A stretch of 13,965 nt of DNA from Bryobacterales bacterium (GCA_016721425.1 JADKID010000040.1:1-13965); one strand, 5' to 3'; positions 1 through 8,895 are shown, counted from the stretch's first letter. Notes: generated by a model from the sequence alone, not told the origin. Program-made: numbers and translations.

Positions 1-38
1 GCAAGAGGTCCCGAGTTCAAATCTCGGCGGCCCGACCA
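1..38 (+). tRNA. 3' part of a tRNA, probably tRNA-Pro
   Basis: The window opens inside a tRNA gene. Reading from base 1 there is an anticodon-stem 3' strand (gcaag), a 5-base variable loop (aggtc), a perfect 5-bp T stem (ccgag/ctcgg) around the loop ttcaaat, a 7-base acceptor 3' strand (cggcccg), discriminator A and an encoded CCA ending at base 38. The anticodon lies outside the window, so the isotype is inferred: the acceptor implies a 5' end of CGGGCCG with C1-G72 and A73, which is characteristic of bacterial tRNA-Pro, and the short variable loop excludes Leu and Ser. Being a tRNA is near certain; Pro is likely but not proven. Confidence 0.88.
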
Positions 39-152
39 ATCTTCTCAAAAGACTTAAAGACCCCACTGACCTCAACCATTCTGGTTCGGGTCCGACTTTA
101 GGTCAAAACTCTCAATGTCATCAAAGAGCGGCGTGGTATTGGTGCCCTCTGT

Positions 153-171
153 CGTCGGTAGTCAGCCGACG
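153..171. terminator. Small hairpin downstream of the tRNA and of the lipoprotein gene
   Basis: A perfect 6-bp inverted repeat (CGTCGG, 7-base loop, CCGACG) lies in the non-coding stretch between the tRNA and the end of the convergent lipoprotein gene. It could slow or stop transcription from either side. No T-run follows on either strand, so a classic intrinsic terminator is not supported. Nothing else recognisable was found in bases 39-286. Confidence 0.2.
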
Positions 172-286
172 TGATTGCTAACGGCTACGTCCGACAGTCT
201 GTATTTGCCGGCGGCAGTTGGAAGAGCGAGTGGCCCACGACAAGCGGCGAGACGATGCACAGCCACTGCGGTTGCTGGAGACGTTC

Positions 287-1123
287 TCACCGCGGACCGA
301 AAGCAGGGAAACGCCCGGTCGGTCTTCCTTCCGAGATGCGATCCATGAAGGACGTGGCAACGTTGCGGCAGCGACTCGCCGTCGCCTCGTTCGATAAACA
401 AGACAGGATCGAACGCGCGGAGAATGTGGAGGTCTTGGCAATGCCATCTGCGCCGCGACCTCCGGTTTCGAGGATGCCGGTGACATGAGGCTCCGGGGAG
501 ACGGCCAGGCCGGGATTTGAGATGTAGAAGAAAGTCCTTTGGTCGAGGCGGAAGTTCGTTTCTCCTTCGGAATCGGCGTACTTCACGACAGTTGGGCTCA
601 TTCCATCCTGTTCCACCTGGACCGAGTTGCTGCCGAGGTTCCACTTGAGCTTCAGCGTGGTGTCGGGCATCCGGAGCGTGGTGGTGCCCTGCCGGTTCTC
701 TTCCACTTCGCAGAGATAGCGAGTGGTCTTGCCGCCGACAATCACGCCGCAGACCGTGCGCGTGGCGCCCGGCTGTCCCGATGCGGCAGCCACATCACCG
801 GAATTGTTGCAGTTGGAGGCTTCCGTGGTGGCGATGTTCTCATAGCGGCCGTCGGCCGTGGTGACCGCCACGCAGGTCCCACCTTTGCCACTCCAATACG
901 AGATGGATGTGGTGCCAGTTTTGGTGGTGTTGCGGTACTCGTAACCTGCCTGCTGCAGGCCGGCCTCGCCGGAACTGCCTTTTGCTCCGACCAGGGACTT
1001 CAACTCCTCGGGCGTGCTGGAATCCGTTGCGGCGCCTTTGGGGGCCGGTTCGGAGGTGGACGGCTTGGGGGAGGAACAGCCCGCAACCAACGCCGTGAGC
1101 CCGATTAGGAAGATTTTTGACAT
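287..1123 (-). CDS. Secreted lipoprotein with a conserved Cys-containing domain of unknown function
   Basis: This encodes a 278-residue predicted lipoprotein. The N-terminus MSKIFLIGLTALVAGC is a lipoprotein signal peptide with the lipobox cysteine at residue 16, followed by a low-complexity Ser/Pro/Ala linker to about residue 40. Residues about 43-92 carry a pattern I recognise from small periplasmic bacterial proteins: LVGAKGSSGE, then AGYEYR, ISYW, TCVAVTTADGRY and a cysteine near 104. A second conserved part follows (VCGVIVGGKTTRYLCEVEE, then a PDTTLKLKWN strand). A third part, SEGETNFRLD and FFYISNP, ends near residue 207. The function of the family is not known to me. The start is supported by AAAGGA nine bases upstream of ATG. 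Residues after about 210 lack the family pattern, so a base error near 480-500 may have replaced the true C-terminus. It is divergent from the sulfatase gene. Confidence 0.8.
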   Translation of the reverse strand: MSKIFLIGLTALVAGCSSPKPSTSEPAPKGAATDSSTPEELKSLVGAKGSSGEAGLQQAGYEYRNTTKTGTTSISYWSGKGGTCVAVTTADGRYENIATTEASNCNNSGDVAAASGQPGATRTVCGVIVGGKTTRYLCEVEENRQGTTTLRMPDTTLKLKWNLGSNSVQVEQDGMSPTVVKYADSEGETNFRLDQRTFFYISNPGLAVSPEPHVTGILETGGRGADGIAKTSTFSARSILSCLSNEATASRCRNVATSFMDRISEGRPTGRFPAFGPR

Positions 1124-1369
1124 CCTTCGTAGTCCTTTGCTGAGTCGGCGTCGGGTCGGACCGCCGGAGCGATACCCTAGCCCAGCTCAGACTAGCATCG
1201 GGCCGGGAGCGCGAGCTATCCGGTTTGCGCATGGGCGGTGCCGGCGCACCCTCTTCTGCCATTCCGGTCCTCGATGCGGGCGATGAGCGAACCGAGCTCA
1301 ATCTCCAGTCGCTGATAACTGCCTACTGCTCCGGGGTGAGGCTTACCATGACAAGAGAGGTAGTCAGCC
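1124..1369. other. Divergent intergenic region between the lipoprotein and sulfatase genes
   Basis: This stretch of about 246 bases must hold the promoters of both divergent genes. I see a ribosome-binding site for each (rc AAAGGA at 1133-1138 for the lipoprotein, AGAGG at 1356-1360 for the sulfatase) but no convincing -35/-10 pair, operator palindrome or terminator. Confidence 0.4.
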
Positions 1370-2832
1370 ATGCAAACCCCCAGCATCACGAGACGCGCAT
1401 TGCTCGGTTCCACCGCTGCGGCAGCCATGCCGCGTGTGGCCAGCTCCCGCGACCGCAAACCGAACTTCCTTTTTATCCTGGCGGACGACCATGCCGGCTA
1501 CGTTTTGGGCGCGGATGGAAACCCGCGCGCCCGTACGCCCAACCTGGACCGCCTGGCGTCCGAAGGCGGACGGTTTGCATCGAACTACTGCAATTCGCCC
1601 GTTTGCACGCCCTCGCGGCAATCGATTCTCACCGGGCAGTTGCCGCACTCGGCTGGCGTGACGGTGCTCCAGACGCCGCTCGATACCGCGAAGCCAACCC
1701 TGGCGAAGGCGCTGCGCGGCCAGGGCTTTGCCACCGCCGTGATCGGCAAGATGCACTTCAATCGCCCTGGTGTACCGGGGTTGCACGGCTTTGACGAGGT
1801 GATCACCGAAGATGTCGCGCAGAAGCGCTGGCTGGCGGAAGTGGGCCTGCGCCAGAATTCGGCGCGATCCGCACCAAGCCCCAGTGGCGCCCGTTCCGCG
1901 ATCCGGCCCGCATCTGGCTCAACTCTGAGAAGCTCCCGTTCCCGCGCAGCTATGAGCAGATGAAGAGCACCTGGCAGGTGGCGCAGGCCTCGCGCTATCT
2001 CGAAGAGCATAAAGACAGCCGGTTCGCGCTGTGGGTCAGCTTCCAGGAGCCGCACTCGCCCTACGATTTTCCGATTGAATGGCGCGACAAGTTCAATCCG
2101 GCGGACTTTGCTGTGCCCCGTGTGGGACCGGAGGATCCGGGCCAGATCCCGCTGATCTTCCGCGATCTGTCGCCGGCGGAGAAGCAGGGCATCATCGCGT
2201 CCTACTACACGTCGGTGAACTTCCTGGACCACAACATTGGCCGGGTGCTGGACAAACTGCGGCAACTCAATCTGGAGAACGACACTCTGGTGGTGTACAT
2301 GGCCGATCATGGCTACAACCTGGGCCAGCACGGGCGCTTTGAAAAGCACTGCAGTTACGAGCCGGCGTTGCGAGTGCCGCTGCTGATCCGGTTCCCGGGC
2401 CGCGTGAAGAAGGGCGTTACCGTGAAGGACTTCACGGAATCGGTGGATGTGCCGGCCACCATCCTGGATCTGCTTGGCGCCGATCCTTTCCAGGTGCAGC
2501 ATGGCCAGAGCCTGAGGCCGTATCTGGAGGGCCGCCGACCGCCGAAGCCGCGCGAGTCTATCTTTAGCGAGTATCTCTGGGCGGAGGAGGCGTGTGTCCG
2601 CACGCATCGCTGGAAGTATGCGCACGCGACCGGCGTGAGAGCGCGTGACGACGGCTACAAGACGGACAATCCTACGCCCGGCCGCACCATCCGGTTGTGG
2701 GATCAGAAGGCCGATCCGGGTGAGTTCACTGACGTGGCCGGCAAGCACCCGGAGGTAGTGGCTGAATTGCAGAAGCTGATGCTGACGCGTTTCCGATCCA
2801 CGCATCCCGACGCGCCCAACGAGCCGGGGTAA
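1370..2832 (+). CDS. Tat-exported type I sulfatase (arylsulfatase family), one frameshift
   Basis: This is predicted to hydrolyse sulfate esters, probably on polysaccharides or other organic sulfates, outside the cytoplasm. The N-terminus carries a twin-arginine signal (SITRRALLGSTAAAAM). The start has AGAGG nine bases upstream. The mature protein opens with NFLFILADDHAG, whose paired aspartates bind the active-site metal, and RTPNLDRLASEG. CTPSR near residue 81 is the sulfatase signature CxPSR, whose cysteine is converted to formylglycine. GKMHF (about 127-131) supplies the conserved lysine/histidine region, and MADHGYNLGQHG in the second half gives the C-terminal metal ligands. The C-terminus (LWDQKADPGE) matches the family's usual LYDLxxDPxE motif. 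One base change at about 1850-1862 splits the reading into two frames; joined, the protein is about 487 residues, normal for the family. No formylglycine-generating enzyme gene is visible in the window. Confidence 0.92.
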
Positions 2833-2920
2833 CTCGACGCCTCGAGGCGATTGAATGGTATCTGCGCCCGCGGGACCGGGCTGCCTGACAGGACGGCGTT
2901 CGCGGCGAAAGCAGAGTAAA

Positions 2921-3185
2921 ATGTCTGAGGGGGAAACGCTTACGTACCTGAAGAGAATTATGCCGGGGGCCGTGATGTGCGAGCGGCTGAACTGCGGGAA
3001 ACCGGCCGCGTTCCTGCTTTCGGATTCACTCCAGCGAGCCTGAGACCGGGCGCACGTGGATGGTGGCCTATTGCGAAAGACACGCTGGCGAGGTGGGGCA
3101 CGCTGCCATGATGGTTTCACCGGCCGTGGCGCGGCGGAGTTCTCCGAAGAGCGCGGGCAAGAAACGCGCGGCGCCGGCGGCGTAG
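2921..3185 (+). CDS. Small Cys-rich (zinc-ribbon-like) protein, one frameshift
   Basis: This small protein of about 87 residues was reconstructed across one base change near 3015-3030. The first frame reads CERLNCGKPAAFLL and the next frame continues SSEPETGRTWMVAYCERHAG. Together they form a C-x4-C ... C-x2-H arrangement, like small bacterial zinc-binding proteins that pair CxxxxC with a later YCxxH. The tail is basic and Ala/Lys-rich (KSAGKKRAAPAA). The stop lies 21 bases before the first SPFH start, so the two are probably co-transcribed. The start is uncertain: ATG 2921 sits in gTAAAATG with no strong ribosome-binding site, and a later ATG (about 2960) is possible. I do not know its function; zinc binding is inferred from the Cys/His pattern. 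Confidence 0.6.
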
Positions 3186-3193
3186 GGTTGGCC

Positions 3194-3200
3194 AGGAGGA
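3194..3200 (+). promoter_or_regulatory. Ribosome-binding site of the first SPFH gene
   Basis: AGGAGGA lies six bases before ATG 3207. It is one of the strongest Shine-Dalgarno matches in the window and fixes the start of the first SPFH gene. Confidence 0.75.
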
Positions 3201-3206
3201 GAACCA

Positions 3207-4229
3207 ATGGCTGTACTTGGCGGCGTTCTGATGGGATGCGCGCTCTGGTTCGTGATCCGATGTGTGCTCATGGGATTGTACACGGTGGATCAGAATGAGC
3301 GCGCGGTAAAGACGGTCTTCGGACGGGCGCAGCGCATCGAGGGTGGCAAGACCACGCTGGACGATGCCATCGCCGCAAAGCTCAGGCCGGAAGAGCGGGA
3401 GCGGTATGCCTATCCGCTGGTGCGCGTGATCCCTCCGGGCGGTCCGTACTTCCGCATGCCGTGGGAGAAGATCTACAAGGTCTCCATCGCGACCCTCTAC
3501 CGTGAATATGGCCAAGGATGTGGAGGACCCGGCAGCGAACTACGCGGGCACACTGCTGGAGGCCGTCACCAAGGATCAGTTGAACACTGGGCTGACGGGC
3601 CAGATCCGGTTCCGGGTGAGCGAAGCGAATCTGTACGCGTACCTGTTTGGGATCAAGCAGCCGATTGTGCACGTCATGGCCTACTTTGTCAGCGTGTTGC
3701 GGCAGAAGATCGCCAGCTTTGAGGCGAAGCCCCTTGTGCCCGTGGTTGCTGAAGGGAGCCTGGCGACGGGGACTCCGGTGGCGGATATCATTCGCATCTC
3801 CATCAACGACCTCCGGAAGAACCTTCGCGATCTGAACGACTACATGGATCAGGAGTGCGTGGCCCGTCCGCCCGGTATGGCGTCGTGTTCGATGCGTCGC
3901 TGATCACGGAATTGATCCGCCGCCCGATGTGGAATCGGCGCTGGCCGCCATCAACACGGCTCACAACCAGGTATCGAGCGACATCAGCCTGGCGCAGGCC
4001 AGCGCAGATCAGAAGATCGTGCAATCGAAACGCGCGGTGGAGATCGAGACGCTCAAAGCGCAGGCCGAGGTAGAGCCGCTGAAGATGATGGCGGCGCAAC
4101 TGGCTGACTTGAAGGCGCAGGGCCCAACGCGGAGGCCTATATCCGGAACGTGAAGCTGGCGCTCTACTCCAAAGCGCAGTCGATCTACCTGGGGAAGAGC
4201 GCGCCGGCGAGCGGGAGGTGCGGTCATGA
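3207..4229 (+). CDS. SPFH/band-7 membrane protein (first of tandem pair), several frameshifts
   Basis: This is a membrane-anchored SPFH (stomatin/prohibitin/flotillin/HflK) family protein. Such proteins oligomerise at the membrane and organise microdomains or proteases. One N-terminal membrane segment spans about residues 3-24 (LGGVLMGCALWFVIRCVLMG). The SPFH entry motif follows (YTVDQNERAVKTVFGRAQRI), then VIPPGGPYFRMPWEKIYKVS. After a frame change near 3490-3505 the SPFH core continues (AVTKDQLNTGLTGQIRFRVS, FGIKQPIVHVMAYFVSVLRQ, ISINDLRKNLRDLNDYMDQE). After another change near 3860 come RYGVVFDASLI and ESALAAINTAHNQVSSDISL, and then a charged coiled coil (KRAVEIETLKAQAEVEPLKM). The tail reads YIRNVKLALYSKAQSIYL. 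At least four base errors are needed. The stop is inferred as TGA 4227-4229, overlapping the next start as ATGA, giving about 340 residues. The true substrate or partner is unknown. Confidence 0.88.
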
Positions 4230-5119
4230 GCGAATACGAGCCGTGGGTTACGATCCTGGCACGCCACGGCGCTGCTGATTGCCGAGCCGTTGGTGCTGGG
4301 CATCGCCAAGTTGCTGCGCCTATGCCATCGTGCGGGAGCGCACGTGCCGCGTGTATGTTCTGTTCGGGAAGGTGATCGGTGAGATCTCGGAGCCGGGCCT
4401 GCACATCCTGCTCCTTCGTGCTGGGCCCCCAGCGCATTCATCGTGAACCTGCTGGGCAAGTGCTATGTTGGATCTGCGGCTGGATCAGGAGTATCTGCGC
4501 AGCCAACCGGTGAACCCGGAAGAGGGTGCGCCGATGAGCATCGGCATCTGGCATGAGATGCAGATCAGCAACCCGGTGGCGTATCTGTTCAAGAACACGG
4601 ACCCGCGCGATCGCTGCAGCGCCAATGTCAGCAACGCCACAGTGCGCCGCTCAGCAACATGCCACTGGCGGAAATGCTGGAGACGCGGCACAAAATGAGC
4701 CAGACCGTCCGGGACGAGGTCAGCGAAAAGTCGCAGGCGTGGGCTAAGTTGGGGCTCCATCTATATCCGCAAGGTGCATTTCCGGGGATGCCGGCATGAT
4801 CCGGCAGATTGAGGAGAAGGTGGTGAACCGGCTGAGGCAGGTGACGTCGGCGATCAAGCAGGATGGCGCCAATCAGGTGAGCATCATCACCAGTTCGGCG
4901 GAGAGACCGCGGCCGGCGTTTGGCAGGCGGCCGTGATCCGCCGAAGATGATTGGCGAAGCGCTGAAGGAGATATCGGGCGATCCTGACGTGGGCAGGAAC
5001 GCTCTTCGAGATCCTGGAGACGCAGAAGATGCTGAGAACAAGGGCGAGCCGACCCTGTTCGCAGGGCGGGCAACAGCCGCTGCTGGCGGATTTGCTGGCA
5101 CAGCCGGGATATTGCGTAG
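4226..5119 (+). CDS. SPFH/band-7 membrane protein (second of tandem pair), many frameshifts
   Basis: This is a second SPFH-family protein, translationally coupled to the first: GGGAGGTG precedes ATG 4226, which overlaps the inferred upstream stop. The N-terminus (MSEYEPWVTIL, then LLIAEPLVLGIAKLLR) gives one membrane segment. It is followed by RERTCRVYVLFGKVIGEISE and PGLHILL, the usual start of an SPFH domain. The core reads LDLRLDQEYLRSQPVNPEEG, GIWHEMQISNPVAYLFKNTD, NMPLAEMLETRHKMSQTVRD and SIYIRKVHFR, then QIEEKVVNRLRQVTSAIKQD. The C-terminal part is badly broken but keeps TLFEILETQKML and GGQQPLLADLLAQPG. Six or more base errors are implied. The end at TAG 5117-5119 is the best fit but not certain, and gives about 297 residues. 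Tandem SPFH pairs (as in HflK/HflC) often form hetero-oligomers; this pair may do the same, by inference. Confidence 0.85.
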
Positions 5120-5151
5120 GCCGGCTGACCGGCTGGCGTCTCGCGCGGAAT

Positions 5152-5790
5152 ATGGACACAACGGAGATCGTAGTCGCATCCGTGTTCGGCGTGCTTGTGG
5201 CCGGATTGGTGCCAGCTGCGTCAACGGTCTCAGGTCAAGGATCAGGTGGCGAGCTATTCTCAGCGGCACGGATGGGCGGCGATTGGGGATGAAGACGAAC
5301 GGCTGAGCGGCCTGCATGAAGGAGTTGGCGCCGGATGAGAGGTGGATCGCCAACCGGACTCTCCAGGTGGAGCAGGCGCCGGAGATGGTCTATCTGTTCG
5401 GCTACCGGGCCATGCCAAGAGTCACTCCACTGACTGGCCGACCGGGACAGCCTGCCCGGCGCAACACACCGGCCGCGCGCGTGGAACGCCGGTGCCATCA
5501 TTTCGCGAACGCCGGTTGCCGAAGATGTGGACGATCGCGTGGCGGTGGGCGGCGAGGCGTTCCGGCAGAGATTCACGGTGCCCTGTAAAAGCGCGGCGGA
5601 GGCGGAGGCTGTGGTGAACGCCGAGGTGGAGCGGATTCTACTGCGGCACGCGGAGAAGCTGGGCGAGGGCATGTCACGGTGATGATCGCCAACCGGCAGG
5701 TGCTCGCGGCGAGCTTTTGGGCCGTCACGAGACGAGGATGGGGATCATTTGATCGAGCCGACGCGGAAACCCGCGCGCGGCGGTCCGCCA
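5152..5790 (+). CDS. Unknown membrane-anchored protein downstream of the SPFH pair, frameshifted
   Basis: Reconstructed as about 210 residues. The N-terminus MDTTEIVVASVFGVLVAGL predicts one membrane segment at residues 4-20. Across frames it continues with a basic linker (SRLRSQ), VKDQVASYSQRHGW, KELAPDERWIANRTLQVEQA, PEMVYLFGYRAMP, DVDDRVAVGGEAFRQRFTV, CKSAAEAEAVVNAEVERILL and VTVMIANRQVLAASFWAV. I do not recognise a family. The layout is a short N-terminal membrane anchor and a soluble alpha/beta domain. It starts 32 bases after the second SPFH gene on the same strand, so it is probably part of the same operon and may be a partner of the SPFH assembly. The 3' end (about 5750-5790) is unresolved because of base errors and abuts or overlaps the convergent regulator gene. 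Confidence 0.6.
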
Positions 5791-7129
5791 GGTCTTTCCT
5801 GCATCGGCTTTTCGCCCGGTATCCGGCTCGACTCCGAGCCGGCGCACTTCTTGTATAGGTGGCTGCGCTCCAGATTCAAGGCACGGGCTGTGTCCGTCAT
5901 GCGGTAGCCGTTCCGCTTCAACTCCTGCACAATCGTGCTCGCGTTCAAAGTCCTCCACTCGCGCGGCGAGCGCCCGGTGGCGGCCGCGCCGCTTCTGAGT
6001 TGAGGCAGGCAGGTTCGGATGGTTTCCCGTCCACGCCTCGTCGGCGAGCAGCAGCGCCCGCTCGGACAGTTCCGCTCCCTCACGTTGCCGGGCCAGGCGT
6101 AGCGCTCCATCGCCTGATGGCAGAGGGCTCAAGACCTTCGGCTTCCAGCCGTTGGCTTCGCTGACTTGCCGGGCAAAGCGTTCCCGGCTAAAACCGCGAG
6201 GTCACCGCGGCGCTCCTGCTGAGCAGCAGAATGGGGATCACGATAGATGCGATGGAACAGGTCCGGCGGAATGCGCCACCGGCGGCGAGCTCGGCCAGGT
6301 TGCGGTGCGTCGCCACCACCACGCGCACGTCCACGCGCACGGGCCGGTTACCGCCCACGCGCTCCACCGCCCTCTTCCAGCACACGCAGAAACTTGGCCT
6401 GCATCACCGGCGGCATGTCGCCGATCTCGTCCAGGAACAGGGTGCCGCCGTGGGCCTGCTTCAACTTGCTGAGATGCCGCGTGGCGGCGCCCGTAAATGA
6501 GCCCTTCGTGGCCAAACAGCTCGATTCGATCAGTTCCTGCGGCACGGCGGCGCAGTTCACCGTGACGAAGGGTCCGACGCGGCGCGCGCTCAGCTCGTGG
6601 ATGCGGCGCGCCACCAGTTCCTTGCCGGTGCCCGTGTCGCCCAGTATGCACACGCGCGATTCGCCCGCCGCCACGCGCTCCACCTGTGCCATGGTGCGCC
6701 GCATGGCCTGCTCTGCCAGACGATCTCGTGACGACTCACGCGGCGCGCAGGTCCTTGTTCTCCGCTTCCAACTTCGTCAGCTTCAGCGCGTTGTCGAGCG
6801 TCGCAGGAGCTTCCCGCCGAGAGCGGCTTTCCAGAAAGTCCAGCGCGCGGAGCTTTGTGGCCCGCACGGCCATATCCACCGTCGCCGGCCGACACCATCA
6901 CCACCGGCGTATTCACGCCCATCATGCGAACTCTTCCAGCAAGGTGATGCCATCCTTGTCCGGCATCACGACGTCGGAGAGGATCAAGTCAAACCGGCGG
7001 CCCTGCAGACACTCCAGTGCGAGGCTGGCGCTGCCAGCTGTCACGGCGTGGTGCCCCGCCAGACGAAAATGTCAGAGAGAGGGACGCCAGAGGATTGGCG
7101 TCGTCGTCCACGATCAGAACTTCACTCAT
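5725..7129 (-). CDS. NtrC-type sigma-54-dependent response regulator, frameshifted
   Basis: This cytoplasmic transcription activator is driven by phosphorylation from the adjacent kinase. The receiver domain starts MSEVLIVDDDAN, with the acidic pocket aspartates, and the phospho-acceptor is the Asp in LILSDVVMPDKDG. TPVVMVSA and a KLRALDFLES segment complete it. The AAA+ domain shows Walker A GDTGTGKELVARRIHELSAR, GSFTGA (a variant of the sigma-54 contact loop GAFTGA), Walker B GGTLFLDEIGDMPP, and VRVVVATHRNLAELAAGGAF with the sensor I region. Then come YAWPGNVRE and RALLLADEA, and a C-terminal Fis-type helix-turn-helix (LKRNGYRMTDTARALNLERS, HLYKK). About 465 residues, the usual size. The start overlaps the kinase stop (ATGA at 7126-7129), so the pair is translationally coupled. 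The exact stop (5725 or 5745) is uncertain. Many base errors interrupt the frame. Confidence 0.9.
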
Positions 7130-8895
7130 TCGCCGGGCTCCTGTCTGTTGTCCGCCGCGGGCAGCGTGATGCTGAAGCACGCACCGCTGCCGGGATCGCT
7201 CTGCACGGATATGTGGCGGTGGTCGCTACCACGCTTTGTACGATGGCCAGCCCCAGCCCGGTGCCATGCCGCTTGCTGGGTGTAGTAGGGCGTGAACAGC
7301 CGGGCCGATTCCTCCGGCGTCAGGCCTTGCCCGGTATCCGCCACTTCCAGGCACACGACATCGCCAGTGTGCGCCGTGCGCACGCTCAGCTGCCCTCCTT
7401 CGGGGCATCGCGTCCATGGCGTTCAGCACCAGGTTGGCAGGGCACGGCCCAGTTGCTCACGGTCGCGCACTCGATCGGTAATGGCTCCCGGCCAGGCTCA
7501 TCACACATTCGATCTTCGGGCGGCCCTCGGTTTGAAATTGAGCGTCGAAAGTTTCATGGCCCCACGCACGACGTCGTTCAGATCCGTGGGCGCCAGTAGC
7601 GGAACCGGCATCCTGGCGAAGTCGCTGAAGCGGCCGATGATGGTGCGCAGATTTGCCATTTCGTCCAGCAGCGTGGAGGTACACTCCGCGAAGATCTGAT
7701 CGAACCCCGGCGCTGCTGGGCGATGCTTTTCGCAGGTTCTCGACGGTGATCTGCAAGGGGAACAGAGGGTTCTTCAGCTCGTGCGCCAGCCTTCTGGCCA
7801 GTTCCTCGCCACGCCGCCACCCGCTCGGCCTGAGCGCTCCGGGGTCGCGTTGCTCAATCAACTGGGCGGTCATGGTGTTGAACGAGCGAGCCAGCTCGCC
7901 GATTTTGTCCTCCGAGGTGACCGGAACCCGAGTGCTTCAATCGCCGCCGGCCACGGCGCGGGCGCCCGCCGCCAGCCCCATGACAGGTCTGGTGACGCGC
8001 TCGGTTGTCCACAATCCGATGAGCAGGCCGAGCAGAATTTCCACCGAGGCTCACCAGCACGCCGGTGAGCAGGATGGAGCGCTGCAGCCGGAGCTGGGCG
8101 TCCAACATCGTACCCGCCATGAGGATCCCCATCAGTTGTCCGCCGCGCCGGAGCGGCATAGCCTGAATCGCCTCAGAGTGTCTCTGCATCTGAACCCCAA
8201 TCCACCACGGCGCTCTTTCGCGGCCCGAGCGCCCACGGCGGCCGCGAGGCCCGCCAGTTTCCCGGCTGCGCGAGTGCGCCTTCGGGGTCGAGGACCCGTT
8301 GCGCAGAGAACCAGAGCAGCGCCCGCACGCCATGCGCGGAGCCCAGCGATGCGAGCACGGAGGAATCCAGCCGGCGCGCCCTGACGAGGATGATTCCCTT
8401 GTCACCGGCCATCACCCGGCGCGTGGCTATCAGCGCGACGGCGTGCCCTCCGGCAGGGGCACGCGCGTGAGGAACGCCTGCTTTTCGTCCCAATCCGGGC
8501 GCGATCAGCCAGTTGTTTTTGTAGTCAAGTGGGCCGGCCAGTGCGCCGACGAAAGAATGGTAAGGTCCGGTTGCAGCACTTCGACGAAATCGAGGTTCTC
8601 TTCTCGGCCAGTTCCCGTGCGTCGTTCACGAGAAGCGAGAGATCGGCGTTGCTCCTACCGGCTTCATTGGCGATGCGCAATGCCGTAGGGAGGCCGCCGC
8701 CCTTTCCACGCCGAGCGCCACCTCTGCACCGCGGGCGCCTAGCTCCCTTTCAAACCGGCGGAGCAGGCCTCGCGCCGTTCGCGGTCCAAACTGCTCGAAG
8801 GTGCGGCGGGTCCAGAAACCGCGCCGGTGGCCGCGCACACGGCGCCGGCCACGCGGGATGTGTCGTGGATGAGCAGAAGCTCAGTGGAAGGTCAC
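7126..8895 (-). CDS. Sensor histidine kinase (HAMP, HisKA, HATPase), frameshifted
   Basis: This membrane sensor kinase is the partner of the adjacent NtrC-type regulator. The N-terminal part is a poorly resolved extracytoplasmic region of about 240 residues (LLRRFERELGARGAEVALGV, NDARELAREENLDFVEVLQP, VALIATRRVMAGDKGIILVR). A membrane segment follows (SILLTGVLVSL, then VEILLGLLIGLWTTERV). Next come a HAMP-like linker (VTRPVMGLAAG, VTSEDKIGELARSFNTMTAQ) and the HisKA phosphorylation box RRLAHELKNPLFPLQITVEN, with the histidine in AHELKNPL. The ATPase domain shows LNAMDAMP (N box), VADTGQGLTPEESARLFTPY (G1/F boxes), HGTGLGLAI across a frame change (G2), and a GSGACFSITLP end. The start is inferred as GTG 8895, overlapping the upstream stop as GTGA. 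The stop overlaps the regulator start as ATGA. About 590 residues. Base errors occur every 100-200 bases. The ligand is unknown. Confidence 0.88.

Noticed and set aside
1585..3207. A 540-residue open frame on the minus strand opposite the sulfatase.
   Set aside because: It is Arg/Leu-rich, matches no family and is the mirror of a high-GC coding sequence; the plus strand clearly encodes a sulfatase.
3207..5119. Naming the tandem SPFH genes hflK and hflC.
   Set aside because: The proteins share the SPFH domain but their sequence pattern and neighbours (no ftsH or hfq-hflX context) do not support that identity.
6247..7599. A 450-residue open frame on the plus strand opposite the regulator and kinase.
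   Set aside because: It has low-complexity Arg/Ser/Pro-rich composition with no motif, while the minus strand carries the Walker, receiver and kinase motifs.
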